A DNA stretch of 64,000 bases from Amblyomma americanum (GCF_052857255.1 NC_135505.1:45462520-45526519), one strand, 5' to 3'; shown: positions 21,505-30,765, counted from the stretch's first letter. Notes: generated by a model from the sequence alone, not told the origin. A program made the numbers and translations.

Positions 21505-21665
21505 CAGCAAGGCGGAAATTTGGGCGAGTTGGTAAGTGTTCATTTTCGCTCTCAGCGCAACACGAACGAGACACAAGACGAAGGACTAGCACAAACAGGC
21601 GCCTGTTTGTGCTAGTCCTTCGTCTTGTGTCTCGTTCGTGTTGCGCTGAGAACGAAAATGAACAA
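21505..21665 (+). mobile_element. 161-bp head-plus-hairpin insertion (copy A)
   Basis: The insertion is flanked by identical TTCCTGAAGGTT (21493-21504 and 21666-21677). Its first 32 bases are unpaired and include TTGGGCGAGTTG at element positions 16-27. Bases 33-160 form an inverted repeat with 64-bp arms (21537-21600 and 21601-21664), one mismatch and no loop, centred on AGGCGCCT. It interrupts the gypsy pol between protease and RT. See copy B at 29984-30144, which has the same length and the same head motif at the same offset. It encodes nothing. Confidence 0.88.
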
Positions 21666-22082
21666 TTCCTGAAGGTTGATGGCCGCACCGTACTCCCGAA
21701 GGAAATCCAAACCAAGTATCGGGCCTTTCGAGCACTCGGGCAGCACAGCAAAGCAACCAGGGAAAGTAGCCCCGCGGGTCTGGATTCGTGACGTGCAGAC
21801 GCCAATTGGCGGAACCAGATGGCCGCCGGCGGTGCGGATCTGTGGTCCAGACCAAGGGGTCAGAACCTTTCTGAGGGCCGTGGCTAACCGACCGCTCATT
21901 ACAGAAAACTCAGCGCCTGTATCCACAACTGCGGTCACAACGCGAATATCAGCGATAACTGGAGTTTTCGGCACACGCTGGTCGGTCGCAGCACGTCGTT
22001 GTTCTTGAGGTCGTCGGGAGAGGTCGTCGTCGGTCGGATAGTAGCCGCGAATCGTCGGGTGGAGGCTCTTGACTTGATCCAA
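21666..22082 (-). pseudogene. Ty3/gypsy aspartic protease region
   Basis: The minus strand contains TAVVDTGAEFSVMSGRLATA, with the DTGA catalytic motif of retroviral-type aspartic proteases (about 21890-21940), and ILGLDFLREYGAAINLQEL near its end, the conserved flap-to-ILG block. The frame is open but ends in the hairpin insertion, which separates it from the RT. The protease would cleave the polyprotein in an intact element. Gag ends about 30 bases upstream. Confidence 0.88.
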
Positions 22083-22115
22083 TAGCGGCGGCCCTACCCC
22101 CGGGGGACGCCGTCT

Positions 22116-23471
22116 TCAATTTTCCAGATGTGGGGACGCGCCTCTCAACTGGCTAGAAAAAAACGGGCGGCTTGGCCAAGAAAACCGCCTTGGGGATGGC
22201 GACCGGGACTGGCGTCGCCGTGAGGTCGTTGGCTGCACGCTATCGGACAGATACTGTTCGATGTCCCACGGCCGTTCTCCGTAGCGTGGTCGATGTGCGT
22301 CAGGTGAAAACCCCCTTAAGCCCATTCTGCGGTAGGGGCAGTGGCGGAGGATATGGCAGGGCTCCCCGCACTGGTAGCAGAGCGGCCTATTGTTTGGCGT
22401 ACGCCAAACGCGCGCTTTTCTCATGATGGACAGGGGCTCCTGCGATACGACGGGTACAGCTGCAGTTGGGTACCGCGGTGAAGGTACAGGAGTGACAAGG
22501 GAAAAGGCTTGTCTCACTGACCCAGGACGACTTTGTAGGGCTTGACTGTATGTCGTCACATAGAGCGCTGGCTGCGGAGCTGGTGGCGACTGAACAGCTC
22601 GCCGGACTTCATCTCGGACCACGTCCGGTATGGCTGAGATGCGGGCCTGTGGAGCTTCGAAGAGAAGTTTCTCGAGTTCTTCGCGCACCAGGCTCCGCAT
22701 ATGCTCTCGAAGCTCCTCAGTGGGTAGCGACGTGGCCGTATTGTGGTGAGCGGCTGCTACACTTGCCTGACGGCCGTAGTGCGCGCCCCGTTCTTGCAGA
22801 GGACGCTCCATGCTTGATGCCTTCTTTGCAAAGTCGGCCACCGTTCTTGGTGGGTCACGTACCAGTCCGGCAAACAATTGCTCTTTGACGCCGCGCATTA
22901 AGTGCCGTACCTTCTTGCCCTCCGGCATAGCAGGGTCGGCCCGATTGAGGAGCTGCGTCCTGTCCTCGATGATCATGGCGACGCTATCGTTTGGCTGCTG
23001 CGACCTCAATTGCAAGGCGATTTCAGCCTTCTCCTTTCGTTCGCTGGTGCTGAACGTGGCTATGAGCTCTCGGCGAAAGATCTCCCAGTTAGTGAAGGAA
23101 GCTTCATGGTTCGCATACCACGTCTTGGCCGAGTCCTGTAGTGCGAAGTACATGTTCCACAATTTGCGCTGGCCGTCCCACTCGTTGAAGCCCGCCACAC
23201 GGTCAAAGCTGGCCAACCAGTCTTCGACGCCATCAAACCTCTCACCATGGAATGATGGGGGCGACCGAGGTGTGTAAAGGACGAACGGCGGGGCATTCCC
23301 GGAAAGCGGACTTGTCTGGCTAGCCGTAGCGGGCGTCATGACCATTGCCGATCTTCCGAGTTGGCCGAACTCTGGTTGTAGGCCTCGCAGGCCGCGGCTC
23401 GCCTTGTGGACTGCTGTGGCAGCCACGCGTTGGGAACTGACGTCAAGAGTGTCCTCGAGGTCTGCGTACAT
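22116..23471 (-). CDS. gag: Ty3/gypsy Gag polyprotein (capsid and zinc knuckle)
   Basis: A 451-residue open frame from the ATG at 23471. Residues about 75-220 form a capsid-like region (FHGERFDGVEDWLASFDRVA, NEWDGQRKLWNMYFALQDSA, NWEIFRREL) typical of Ty3/gypsy capsids. A basic, proline-rich linker follows. The nucleocapsid knuckle CYQCGEPCHILRHC (C-x2-C-x4-H-x4-C) is near residue 375, and the tail is Arg/Ser rich. Gag would assemble particles around element RNA. It is the only intact gypsy frame here; whether it is expressed is unknown, and the partner pol is dead. Confidence 0.85.
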   Translation of the reverse strand: MYADLEDTLDVSSQRVAATAVHKASRGLRGLQPEFGQLGRSAMVMTPATASQTSPLSGNAPPFVLYTPRSPPSFHGERFDGVEDWLASFDRVAGFNEWDGQRKLWNMYFALQDSAKTWYANHEASFTNWEIFRRELIATFSTSERKEKAEIALQLRSQQPNDSVAMIIEDRTQLLNRADPAMPEGKKVRHLMRGVKEQLFAGLVRDPPRTVADFAKKASSMERPLQERGAHYGRQASVAAAHHNTATSLPTEELREHMRSLVREELEKLLFEAPQARISAIPDVVRDEVRRAVQSPPAPQPALYVTTYSQALQSRPGSVRQAFSLVTPVPSPRYPTAAVPVVSQEPLSIMRKARVWRTPNNRPLCYQCGEPCHILRHCPYRRMGLRGFSPDAHRPRYGERPWDIEQYLSDSVQPTTSRRRQSRSPSPRRFSWPSRPFFSSQLRGASPHLEN

Positions 23472-23504
23472 GGACCGTTACCCAGCGGCTCCACCACATA
23501 TGTC

Positions 23505-23700
23505 ACCGATAAACGGTCGAAGCAATCAAACCAGGTTTAATTACACGTACTGGGCGTGCAAGGGAGCAGGGAGCTCGAGCGAGGAAGAAGATAAAAAAAC
23601 TCTAGCCCTTAGAGTGCGCAAGGCACGGCAATTCCCATCTAAAACAGTTCGGCTGCAGTATGGCGCCATTGGATTGATTGTTATTGTGGCAATATTTTAC
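23505..23700 (-). mobile_element. Probable 5' LTR end and leader of the gypsy element
   Basis: Upstream of gag the minus strand reads GTTTATCGGTGACATATG, then TGGTGGAGCCGCTGGGTAAC, which has the form of an LTR end followed by a primer-binding site beginning TGG. The upstream AT-rich part (TAATTAAACC) would be LTR sequence. The LTR start could not be fixed, and no second LTR exists to compare with, so this rests on position and form. Confidence 0.4.
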
Positions 23701-23859
23701 TAAAAAATAACCAAGGTGCCCTGGTCCCACTCAACGAATGTTGCACGTTATTAAATCGTACAATTTCTCGATGCTTCTTAAGAGCTACACCGAGAAAGTC
23801 CGCGCTGGAGAAACTCCGCCCTCTTCGTGACATGCCTACATTTGACTCTCAAATGATGG

Positions 23860-25130
23860 ATGCCATCACCATTGACTGGGGGTAATTTATAAACTTATTG
23901 ATGATGCTAAAATGTCATCTTCTGCAGGTGCTGATGGTATCGGCAACAAAATGTTGAAAAACACTATTATTTATTCTTCACTTATGTTGTCCGAAAAATT
24001 TAATCATTGCAGGCCGGCACGCTCCCTGACGACTGAAAGGTGGGAAAGGTTGTTCCAGTAGACAGGTCAGGTGATGCTCACAACCCAATAAACTACAGAC
24101 CAATATCATTAACTTCTATTCCATGCAAATTACTTGAACATGTAATCTATTTTGCCCTCATGAGTTACCTTGAGTCCAATTCTTTTTTACAGCCCATCAA
24201 CGTGGTTTTCGAAGAAATCATTCATGTGAAACATACTTAATAGCAATTACAAATGACCTTTTTGCAGCTTTGCATCGTTCTTGGAGTATCGATTGTATAT
24301 TAATTGGCTTTGCTAAAGCCTTCGATACCGTATCTCATCCTCTTCTACTTTTCAAACTTAGCAAACTAAACATAGATAGTAATGTATTAAAATGGATTGA
24401 GTGTTTTTTAGCCGGTCGTGCTCAGTATGTAAAAGTTAATGACCATAATTCTGATCTTTCTTCAGTAATATCGGGCGTTCCTCAAGGATCTGTTCTACGG
24501 CCTCTCCTTTTATCAATCCATATTAATGATCCTCCTGATCTCATAACATCATCTATCAGGCTGTTCGCTGACGACTGTGTAATTTGCCGAGAAATTTCCT
24601 ACCCATCTGATACCTTAGTTCTTCAAACTGACATTAACAACATTCCTGCTGGGGGGTCACTTGGCTAATTAAACTTAATGCATCTAAGTATATAGCAATG
24701 AAAGTAACACGACTACCTTACAAAGCTAACCCGCAAATATATATTCTAATTGGCTCTACCTTAGGTTTTGTTTATGCATATTAGTATGTTGGCGCATACA
24801 TTACCAATGACCTCTCATGGAAAACGCATATCGAGCACATAACTAACAATGCTAATCGCATGCTTTGTTTCCTCCGCCGTAACTTTTCACTTGTTCCGGT
24901 TAGATTAAGACTACCTCTGTACAAAACGGTCGTCCGATCTAAAATAAAATATGAGCATTCCGTATGGGACCCTAATATCAAATCACTGATTAATGCCTTA
25001 GAACCTGTTCAGAATCGCTCAGCCCGTTTTATCTTGTCTGAATACTCTCGTTCGTCTAGCGTCACACTCATGAAGGGAACTCTAGACCTTCCGGACCTTT
25101 GTGTGTAAACCATTAGCGCAATAACAATGT
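23860..25130 (+). pseudogene. CR1/Jockey-type LINE RT remnant
   Basis: Plus-strand pieces: SSAGADGIGNKML, INYRPISLTSIPCKLLEHVI, GFAKAFDTVSHPLLLFKLSK, VISGVPQGSVLRPLLLSIHI, IRLFADDCVI, ITNDLSWKTHIEHITNNANR and a thumb ending VQNRSARFIL. These are reverse transcriptase blocks in correct order, with FADD retained, but they lie in several frames with stops. It ends where SINE pieces begin. It resembles CR1/Jockey-group elements without RNase H. Confidence 0.8.
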
Positions 25131-25182
25131 TGAAGAATACAAACCAACTAGGACCATTTGAAGCTCTTCTTGGAAATATTCG

Positions 25183-25340
25183 TTCCCTTTCGGCAAGGTT
25201 CGGGTGTGCACCGAGATATGTGAGACGGACGTCATTTCCTTTCCTTAAAACCAATTTTCATTTCATTTTCCTTGCCTTAATGCGCGGTTCGGGTGCCCGC
25301 TAAGATATGTGAAGAGGCGCCATTTCCTTTTCTTAATGTC
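25183..25340 (+). mobile_element. Two tandem SINE 3'-body pieces
   Basis: The segments GGTTCGGGTGTGCACCGAGA to CATTTCCTTTCCTTAAAACC and CGGTTCGGGTGCCCGCTAAG to CGCCATTTCCTTTTC repeat the 3' body of the SINE at 4101-4415 twice in the same orientation. Heads are absent. This is probably a truncated dimer or a SINE-into-SINE insertion. Confidence 0.65.
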
Positions 25341-25566
25341 CAAAGGGAAGGCGTCGCGCCGAACGGACGATGACATTCCGTGGGCTCCTTGGCAACGCTC
25401 CAACATGATGTCGCATCCCGCTCTTAAAGACGAAGCTTATGCGTCCGACAATTTGTTAAATCTTTTTTTTTTCGTGGATGTTTTTATTTTATGTTTTTCT
25501 AAGTAAGTTATTATTTCAAAATATTTCTAATATTTTTTTACATTAGGGCTACTTTATACATAAACC

Positions 25567-25795
25567 GCAGAGGAGGCCAAGTGGTTCAGCATTGGCCTCG
25601 CACGAGGAAGGTGCGGGGTTCGATCTCTAGTGCCACCGGGTACCCATCGATTATACAATGGCTACAACATTTCCCCTGGTCTGGTGCTCGGCCTATTTAT
25701 GGATCTTTGACCCCACCTTGAGGGGTCGAAAAAACCTTGGGCCATGGCGCCCTTCGGCAAAAGAAGCCTTTGCGCCATAAAAATCCATAATCATC
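25567..25795 (+). mobile_element. tRNA-derived SINE, second family
   Basis: The head reads GAGGCCAAGTGGTTCAGCAT with a box A-like TGGTTCAGCATTGG and a box B GGGTTCGATCT-like sequence (GGGGTTCGATCTC). The body contains GATCTTTGACCCCACCTTGA and GGCGCCCTTCGGCAAAAG and ends CGCCATAAAAATCCATAATC. A plain tRNA gene is unlikely because the homology stops after the T-arm and a 3' body follows. No clear target-site duplication. Confidence 0.65.
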
Positions 25796-26425
25796 ACTAC
25801 TGCTTTATCATCAGTATGGCATATTGCATGCTGTTAGTGTACTTTCCACTAGGAGTAGCATTCTATTTTTAGCCTGGTGATTTTTGCTGACCACGCCGAC
25901 GACAAGAAACTTTCCTTGCACGGTAGAGGTATAGAGATTCTCCTTAAAAAAAGACTCACAAGATGGTTTGGACTCTGCAACGAGTGAATCAGCGATAGCT
26001 GTTTAGGCGCTTACTCACGTGACCACTTGTGTAGTGGTCAAGTGACTGACTGAACCCTGCTCTAGCAGGTGGCTGGTTCAAACAGAGCTACCCGCAGGCT
26101 TATGCAACCGAGGTTGAACAGCTCAACCGGTGGATGCGCTCTGCGCCGACGGCGGCGACTCCGACGAGAAAGAGAGGGTGGGGCGCCTAACAGCTATCGC
26201 TGTAAAATTAAGGCGTGCCGGATACCAATTGGTGCCCCTCAGGGACAATCTTATTTTATTTGGCGTAGAGATAACACACATGGTTCTTGACATGCCAATG
26301 CTATTACACCCTCGTCATCACCTCACGCTAACGTTGTCTACAGTATTTAGCGCCACTTGTACATGGTGAACAGCAGTTAGGGGCAGACAACTCCTGGCGT
26401 TTAGCGGAAAATGGCGCTAACTCAC
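25796..26425. other. No recognised gene; possible repeat
   Basis: Contains AACAGCTATCGCTGTAAAA near 26190 and a CGACGG-rich tract, which look like repeat sequence. If the Ig2 exon at 26426 is real, this is intron downstream of it on the minus strand. Confidence 0.35.
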
Positions 26426-26764
26426 TCAGGTAGGCTAAGACCATAGCCATGGATGAGTCGTTGTAGACGTGGCCAGGCACCGAGCCGTTGCACACGAAGT
26501 GTCCGGCATTGTAGCTGTGCGGATAATAGATGATGAAGCCGCGCATGGGTTCGAACTCGACGAAGGCGATTGCCAGCGACACCTCCTCTACCTCACCCTG
26601 GCCCAGGTCTTTCCAGAGCTGCAACTTGGCGCCGGAGTGGGTGGGCACGCAGGGCACCGGCGACAGCTCGCCGTGGCGCATCGTCACGGATACGAGCTGG
26701 TCCTTCTGCTTCAGCGGCTGGAACGGGTAGTAGTGTTCAGTGCCAGCGACGAGAAAGTCAGGGT
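26426..26764 (-). CDS. Exon for Ig domain 2 of a PDGFR/VEGFR (Pvr)-like receptor
   Basis: The minus strand reads DPDFLVAGTEHYYPFQPLKQ, SVTMRHGELSPVPCVPTH, KLQLWKDLGQ, MRGFIIYYPHSYNAGHFVC and SMAMVLAYL, then a canonical GTGAGT donor at 26425-26420. The layout (linker, VPC Cys, Trp, GxFxC) is that of the second Ig domain of PDGF/VEGF-receptor tyrosine kinases, which bind growth factor outside the cell. The length of 339 bp fits phase 1 at both ends and matches the phase of the exon at 27884. However, no AG precedes the expected 5' border, and an in-frame TAA lies a few codons upstream, so the splice acceptor is lost or unusual. Possible pseudogene. Confidence 0.5.
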
Positions 26765-27260
26765 GGTTATTAAGTTATATCTAATCTGGAGTCGCAAGCT
26801 TCGGTCATGGCAACAAAGCGAAAAGAAGAAAAAGGTTGGGAGTACGCAACACACCCACTGTTATGCCCGGCGTGCCTTCCAGCCTAAATGAATAAATACG
26901 CGGACTCCCCTACCAGGATTTCCAGAAAATCAACCTGAAGGCGATTGAGGCTTCTGAAGAAACGCTGCTGCCTGGCGTTCGCTGAAGCAGTGGCAGAACC
27001 AGCGGCGACAATGGCGGCACCACGTGGCCGAGTATACCATCGGGTCGCCCGACGGAGCGTTGCTTTCATCGGTCACGCTGGTGTTGACGGAGACGGGTTG
27101 ACGGGTTGACGCTGGGGTTGATGAAGAGCTGCGTCTGCGACACATTTTCCTCGTCTCGGACAACAGGCGAGAAGGTGCAAGGTGTTTCAGCCCCCCCTCC
27201 CCTTCCGGCTGGAAAACGGCTTGACATTAATGTGCCACGTGAGCGCCCACCTGACAGCTG
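26765..27260. other. No recognised gene; putative intron
   Basis: Between two Ig-like exons. Several short frames on both strands (for example a Cys-rich one near 26950-27060) lack recognisable domains. Confidence 0.4.
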
Positions 27261-27656
27261 TGTTGACAACGTGACAGTCTCTTTTACCCTCTCCATTGAC
27301 GAGCTGGGAGCATGAGCACCGCTTTTGCCGTGGGCGGTACCACCAGTGACTTCTCGTTTGATTGGACATCGTTCTTCGAACTGTATTCCTCTGCCAGGGA
27401 TCTGGGGAATACGAAGGGTATTTAACGATCTTCTGGTTTGGTACCAAGAGACCCGATTGCGGAGAGACACCCGTCTCCTAAGAGGCTTCCTTTTACTGAG
27501 AGGCATTCTCAGTTGCTTCTACTTGTACATTATGTAAATAACCTGTACAAAGTTTTCCTTGTCTTTTCCCTTGTGACCACGTTTCCGATCCACTTCGTCC
27601 CTTATCCAGCCTGACCACGCTATCAGAATCCCAACAACTGGTGGCAGCAGTGGGAT
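27261..27656 (+). mobile_element. Solo LTR (27261-27636) with primer-binding site (27639-27656)
   Basis: The LTR starts TGTTGACAAC and ends CCCAACA (inverted TGTTG/CAACA), with TATTTAACG as a TATA-like box near 27419. After AC comes TGGTGGCAGCAGTGGGAT, which resembles the 3' end complement of tRNA-Leu used as a primer site by LTR retrotransposons. The internal region is lost within about 60 bases. It lies in the interval between two Ig-like exons and is in the opposite orientation to them. Confidence 0.7.
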
Positions 27657-27883
27657 GCTGCATCCCAACACAGACACCCCGCACACACATACGCACATAT
27701 AGCTATTTTTAGGTTTTAATAAAGAAACACCCGTGAATATTCAGTGGTCGAATGATACTGACGTCGATTAAAACAATTTATATTCCTTTATAACGGCAAT
27801 AGTTTGGCGTGTACACGTCCTGCGTGGGAGCCTCCAAAATGAAGTGCCGGTGCACTTACGCAGGTCATGGTAAAAGGGCCTAC

Positions 27884-28002
27884 CATTGACAAATACATAA
27901 ACTGACGTGGCTCTGCCAGTGTCTGTCAGATTGGTGGTTCCGTTGTAGCAACATATATAGCGGCCCTGGTACATGACGTCAGTAGTATGTAGCTCTACGT
28001 CG
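27884..28002 (-). CDS. Exon for the end of Ig domain 1, Pvr-like receptor
   Basis: The minus strand reads DVELHTTDVMYQGRYICCYN, then GTTNLTDTGRATSVYVFVN, then a GT donor (GTAGGC) at 27883. The pattern D..YxGxYxCxY...xxYVFV is that of the first Ig domain's last strands in VEGF/PDGF receptors, where YVFV leads into domain 2. An acceptor AAACAG lies before 28002. The exon is 119 bp, phase 2 to phase 1, and its end phase fits the exon at 26426. Two NxT glycosylation sequons are present. No exon linking its 5' phase to the exon at 29545 was found. Confidence 0.5.
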
Positions 28003-29544
28003 CTGTTTAACGGGAGTTAGCCATCCAGCAGTATTTTACTCACAGACGAACGCAGAGAGACGTTATCCTAGAATTGAAGAAAGCATGAAATGAAGAGAGT
28101 TTGGGAGGTCAGCAACGAAAGAATCATATAACAGCAAGGAAAAAGTATCTGGAGAGAAGTATTCTTCCAGCTTATGTCTGACGAGATTTATGAAAGAAAC
28201 TGGACGCATTAGAAACAGCGCTCTAATATACTGTACGTGGTCTGACAAATAAAATCTCTGATAGTAAGTGAAGGTCATTAATGCGTTCACGTTTTATTAC
28301 GTATTGTTCTGAAAGGCCTAACAGAAGTATACTTTTGGTGCCAAGCAGAATTCGAGAGGGTTCACTTGAACACTCATATAACGCACATGCATGTTCGTGT
28401 TTTGCAACCACAAGTTGATTTGATCGTCTCTTTCTTTTTTGCCCTCTCGAACTGAACTCTTGACACGAACTACGACACAGGGCAGCAGAGATCGTGTAAA
28501 AACCGACCCACGGCCTGGAAAGAGCCACAAGATGAGGAAAGGTAATTAAAAATAATGGTTCCTTCAAAGACGAGCACATGCCTGAATTATGACAGGTCAA
28601 CCGCCTCTAAATGCAAGGAGCGTTCCAGTGTTGAACACCCCCGACTTAGAAAAAAAAAAGACATTTTAGCCAGGGCTTCAGCTTTTACAACTGCATTGCA
28701 TATTTTTTCAGATGAGGAATTACTGTACGTTTTCGCGAAAAAAACACATTTTAGTCACGGCTAAACAGTTGTTGTGACATCATAGTGAAAGGGCCGCACC
28801 TCACGAACAAGTGGCTGCTATCAGACTTTGTAGCTATTCATAGCGATCATTCACACAAAGAAAAGAATGCAAATGCAGTGCAGCAGTGTAATGAAAAAAA
28901 TTTCGCATGCAGTGAAAGAACAACCGCACCCCACCCTATGTGGCAGTGGGATTCCCCAGGAGGAGAATTAGTCAAACTCTCTCACATGATAAAGCAAAAA
29001 TGCCCTGTTCGCGAGGCCACGGCGTGTTTGCAAGGCACAAAGAGACAGACAAAGATAAGAGTGTGACGCATCAAAGAGCGGTCATCGTGATCATTTGTGT
29101 CTGTTATCATGAAAATAGAAGGAAATGCGAGGCACACCTGAATCCAGTGTAGCTACTAGGTTTTTGTTAACTGTTAATACTAGTGAAAGAAACTTCTGCC
29201 GCGCCCGGAAAAAAAAAACCAGAGGGTATGGCAGCAGGGGGGGGGGGGGGGGGGCATAAAAAGAAACAGGAAAAAAACCAGTGCTAAAACTAGGGACGAG
29301 GTCACGAGAAAATTGCGCATGGCCACAGAAGTATTAGCAAAAAGCTGTGTGAGAACAATGAACACTATCGTGTTCCTCCCTATTACTACGTAAGCAAGCG
29401 TTATTAATCTTTACGATCTCACTTCTGTATTAAGCTCACTCTGAATGCTCTGCTATCGCAATTTCCGGAGTTAGCCCTAGCAACGTTCGGCAGGCCACAA
29501 TAATGAGCAACGAACTTTGGGAGGAGCTGAATTCGACGACTTAC
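28003..29544. other. Putative intron, no recognised gene
   Basis: AT-rich, with an A10 run near 29209 and the poly-G tract at 29237. Frames such as that at 28223-28600 (minus) have no recognisable motif. One small exon is expected here on phase grounds, but I did not identify it. Confidence 0.35.
29237..29254. repeat. Poly-G tract, 18 G
   Basis: A homopolymer run that is 19 G in the second unit, creating the offset change from 28,303 to 28,304. Confidence 0.95.
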
Positions 29545-29679
29545 CCCAGAGGGCGGCGGTGCCCAGGCCAACGGGTACCTCCCGTTGCACGTAATGCGCA
29601 AAGTGCTGTTGGTAGCAACGTCGATGTAGGGCCCAGCAATGATCATCAATGGTGGCAGGTACCGCTTCCGATGTCGGAC
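29545..29679 (-). CDS. Exon for the start of Ig domain 1, Pvr-like receptor
   Basis: A pyrimidine-rich acceptor ending GTTGTAG precedes 29679, and a consensus GTAAGT donor follows at 29544-29539. The 135-bp exon reads VRHRKRYLPPLMIIAGPYID, VATNSTLRITCNGRYPLAWA and PPPSG, open throughout. The pattern P.I......L.I.C.G..PL.W is typical of the first Ig domain in VEGF/PDGF-receptor kinases. Together with the two exons to the left it suggests a minus-strand gene whose signal-peptide exon would lie further right. Splice sites are inferred from sequence only. Confidence 0.6.
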
Positions 29680-29983
29680 CTACAACACGTAGACGGACAA
29701 GAGAAGCGACATATCTGACAGATGGTTTATGATAGCACAGAACTCATTTGTAACGCAATGATTGCTTTTGGAAACGCTACGGATAGATCTGAGGTCCTAA
29801 TGTAGAAAACTATTAGAGGCCTGTTTTGTCGTTTTGATTCTCTACTCTCTCGTGGTGTTCAGTATTGTTTGTTAAGGACCTGTGACACTAGCCGGACACG
29901 ACGCCGACGCAGACCCAACGACACTGAGGATCGGCCGACCGGGTCGACAGGTCGTGTCTGTGGGAGACCAAGCTGTCACACTA

Positions 29984-30144
29984 CAGAAGAACTGCAGATT
30001 GGGCTAGTTGTTGTTGATGCATAGTGGTGGTTCAACAGCGCAAACACACACAGACCAAGTAAGAGACGAGACACACAAACCAGCGCTGGTTTTTGTGTCT
30101 CGTCTCTTACTTGGTCTGTGTGTGTTTGCGCTCTTGAACCACCA
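29984..30144 (+). mobile_element. 161-bp head-plus-hairpin insertion (copy B)
   Basis: The insertion is flanked by identical CTGTCACACTA (29973-29983 and 30145-30155). The first 41 bases are unpaired and include TTGGGCTAGTTG at element positions 16-27. Bases 42-161 form a loopless inverted repeat with 60-bp arms and two mismatches (30025-30084 and 30085-30144), centred on CAGCGCTG. Its length equals that of copy A, but the arm sequences differ apart from shared runs such as CAGCGCAA and GAGACACA. The antisense and sense reading frames across it are hairpin artefacts. Confidence 0.88.
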
Positions 30145-30155
30145 CTGTCACACTA

Positions 30156-30713
30156 GGCCGAACACAACACCAACGTGTCCGACGACAAGATGTCTTCGTA
30201 GTGGGACATGCTCAGTTGACGCCCGCGACGCCGAGAAAACGAGTCTGCCAACCGTGTCGTCGCGAGATCGGTCGCCGAGCTGAAGAGTGGGCTTCATGTG
30301 CGCGAAAGAGCGAGTGACGCGACGAGGAGGCACGGTGACGCTCCCTCGTCGCTTATAGTGGGCAACCTCCATGCAAGCAAAGGAGGCTGCCGACGTGCAC
30401 CCGCGACGTGCACAGCGGACTCCGGCTTATGGTACCTTCGGAAGGTCGCTCCGATTCCCTCATTTAGAGCGACCGGAGCGGGGGCAGCTCCCGACTTAAG
30501 GCGGGTGCAAGACTCGCCAGTTGAACGTTTTCAGAGCAGTGAGAGGGACGGTAATCGCAGGAGAGGGCTACTTCCTCCAATCTCAGACCAGAGCACCGCC
30601 GAGCAGCCGATGCCCGCAACGCTCCCAACAGGAGTGACATCTTCTGTTGTCTGCCTGCGAAGTGCAAGCCGAGGTACACGAATATATCCCTACCGTCCAA
30701 ACAGCTTCCTAGT
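30156..30713. other. GC-rich stretch, no recognised gene
   Basis: CpG-containing sequence with several frames, none with a domain. It leads into the small candidate exon at 30714 and could be its 5' UTR. Confidence 0.35.
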
Positions 30714-30765
30714 ATGGACACCCCGACGACCATTGCGCAGCAGTTGTTATTCTTCCTTTACGACG
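30714..30765 (+). CDS. Candidate short first coding exon
   Basis: An ATG opens 17 codons (MDTPTTIAQQLLFFLYD) that run straight into a consensus GTAAGT donor at 30766. The upstream sequence is GC-rich. No family is recognised; it could be the first exon of a host gene or of a retroelement, or chance. There is no downstream exon I can match. Confidence 0.25.

Larger units (their letters stand above)
16612..23700 (-). mobile_element. Ty3/gypsy LTR retrotransposon, decayed and nested
   Basis: On the minus strand: partial LTR/leader (23505-23700), gag (22116-23471), protease, reverse transcriptase, RNase H and integrase, in Ty3/gypsy order. The integrase is cut off near 16630, where the RTE begins, and no 3' LTR is present. 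Two insertions interrupt pol: a TIR element (17947-20429) and a hairpin element (21505-21665). Pol has several frameshifts and a mutated reverse transcriptase active site; gag remains open. Confidence 0.9.

Noticed and set aside
21441..21855. Overlapping frames on both strands near the hairpin (for example 116 and 115 residues, partly mirror images)
   Set aside because: They read the two arms of the inverted repeat; the similarity of sense and antisense products is a palindrome effect.
25567..25640. tRNA gene
   Set aside because: Box A and B are present, but similarity ends with the tRNA-like head and a SINE body follows. Cloverleaf pairing is poor.
26469..26891. 140-residue plus-strand frame
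   Set aside because: It is the antisense shadow of the Ig2 exon, which has domain sense and a proper donor on the minus strand.
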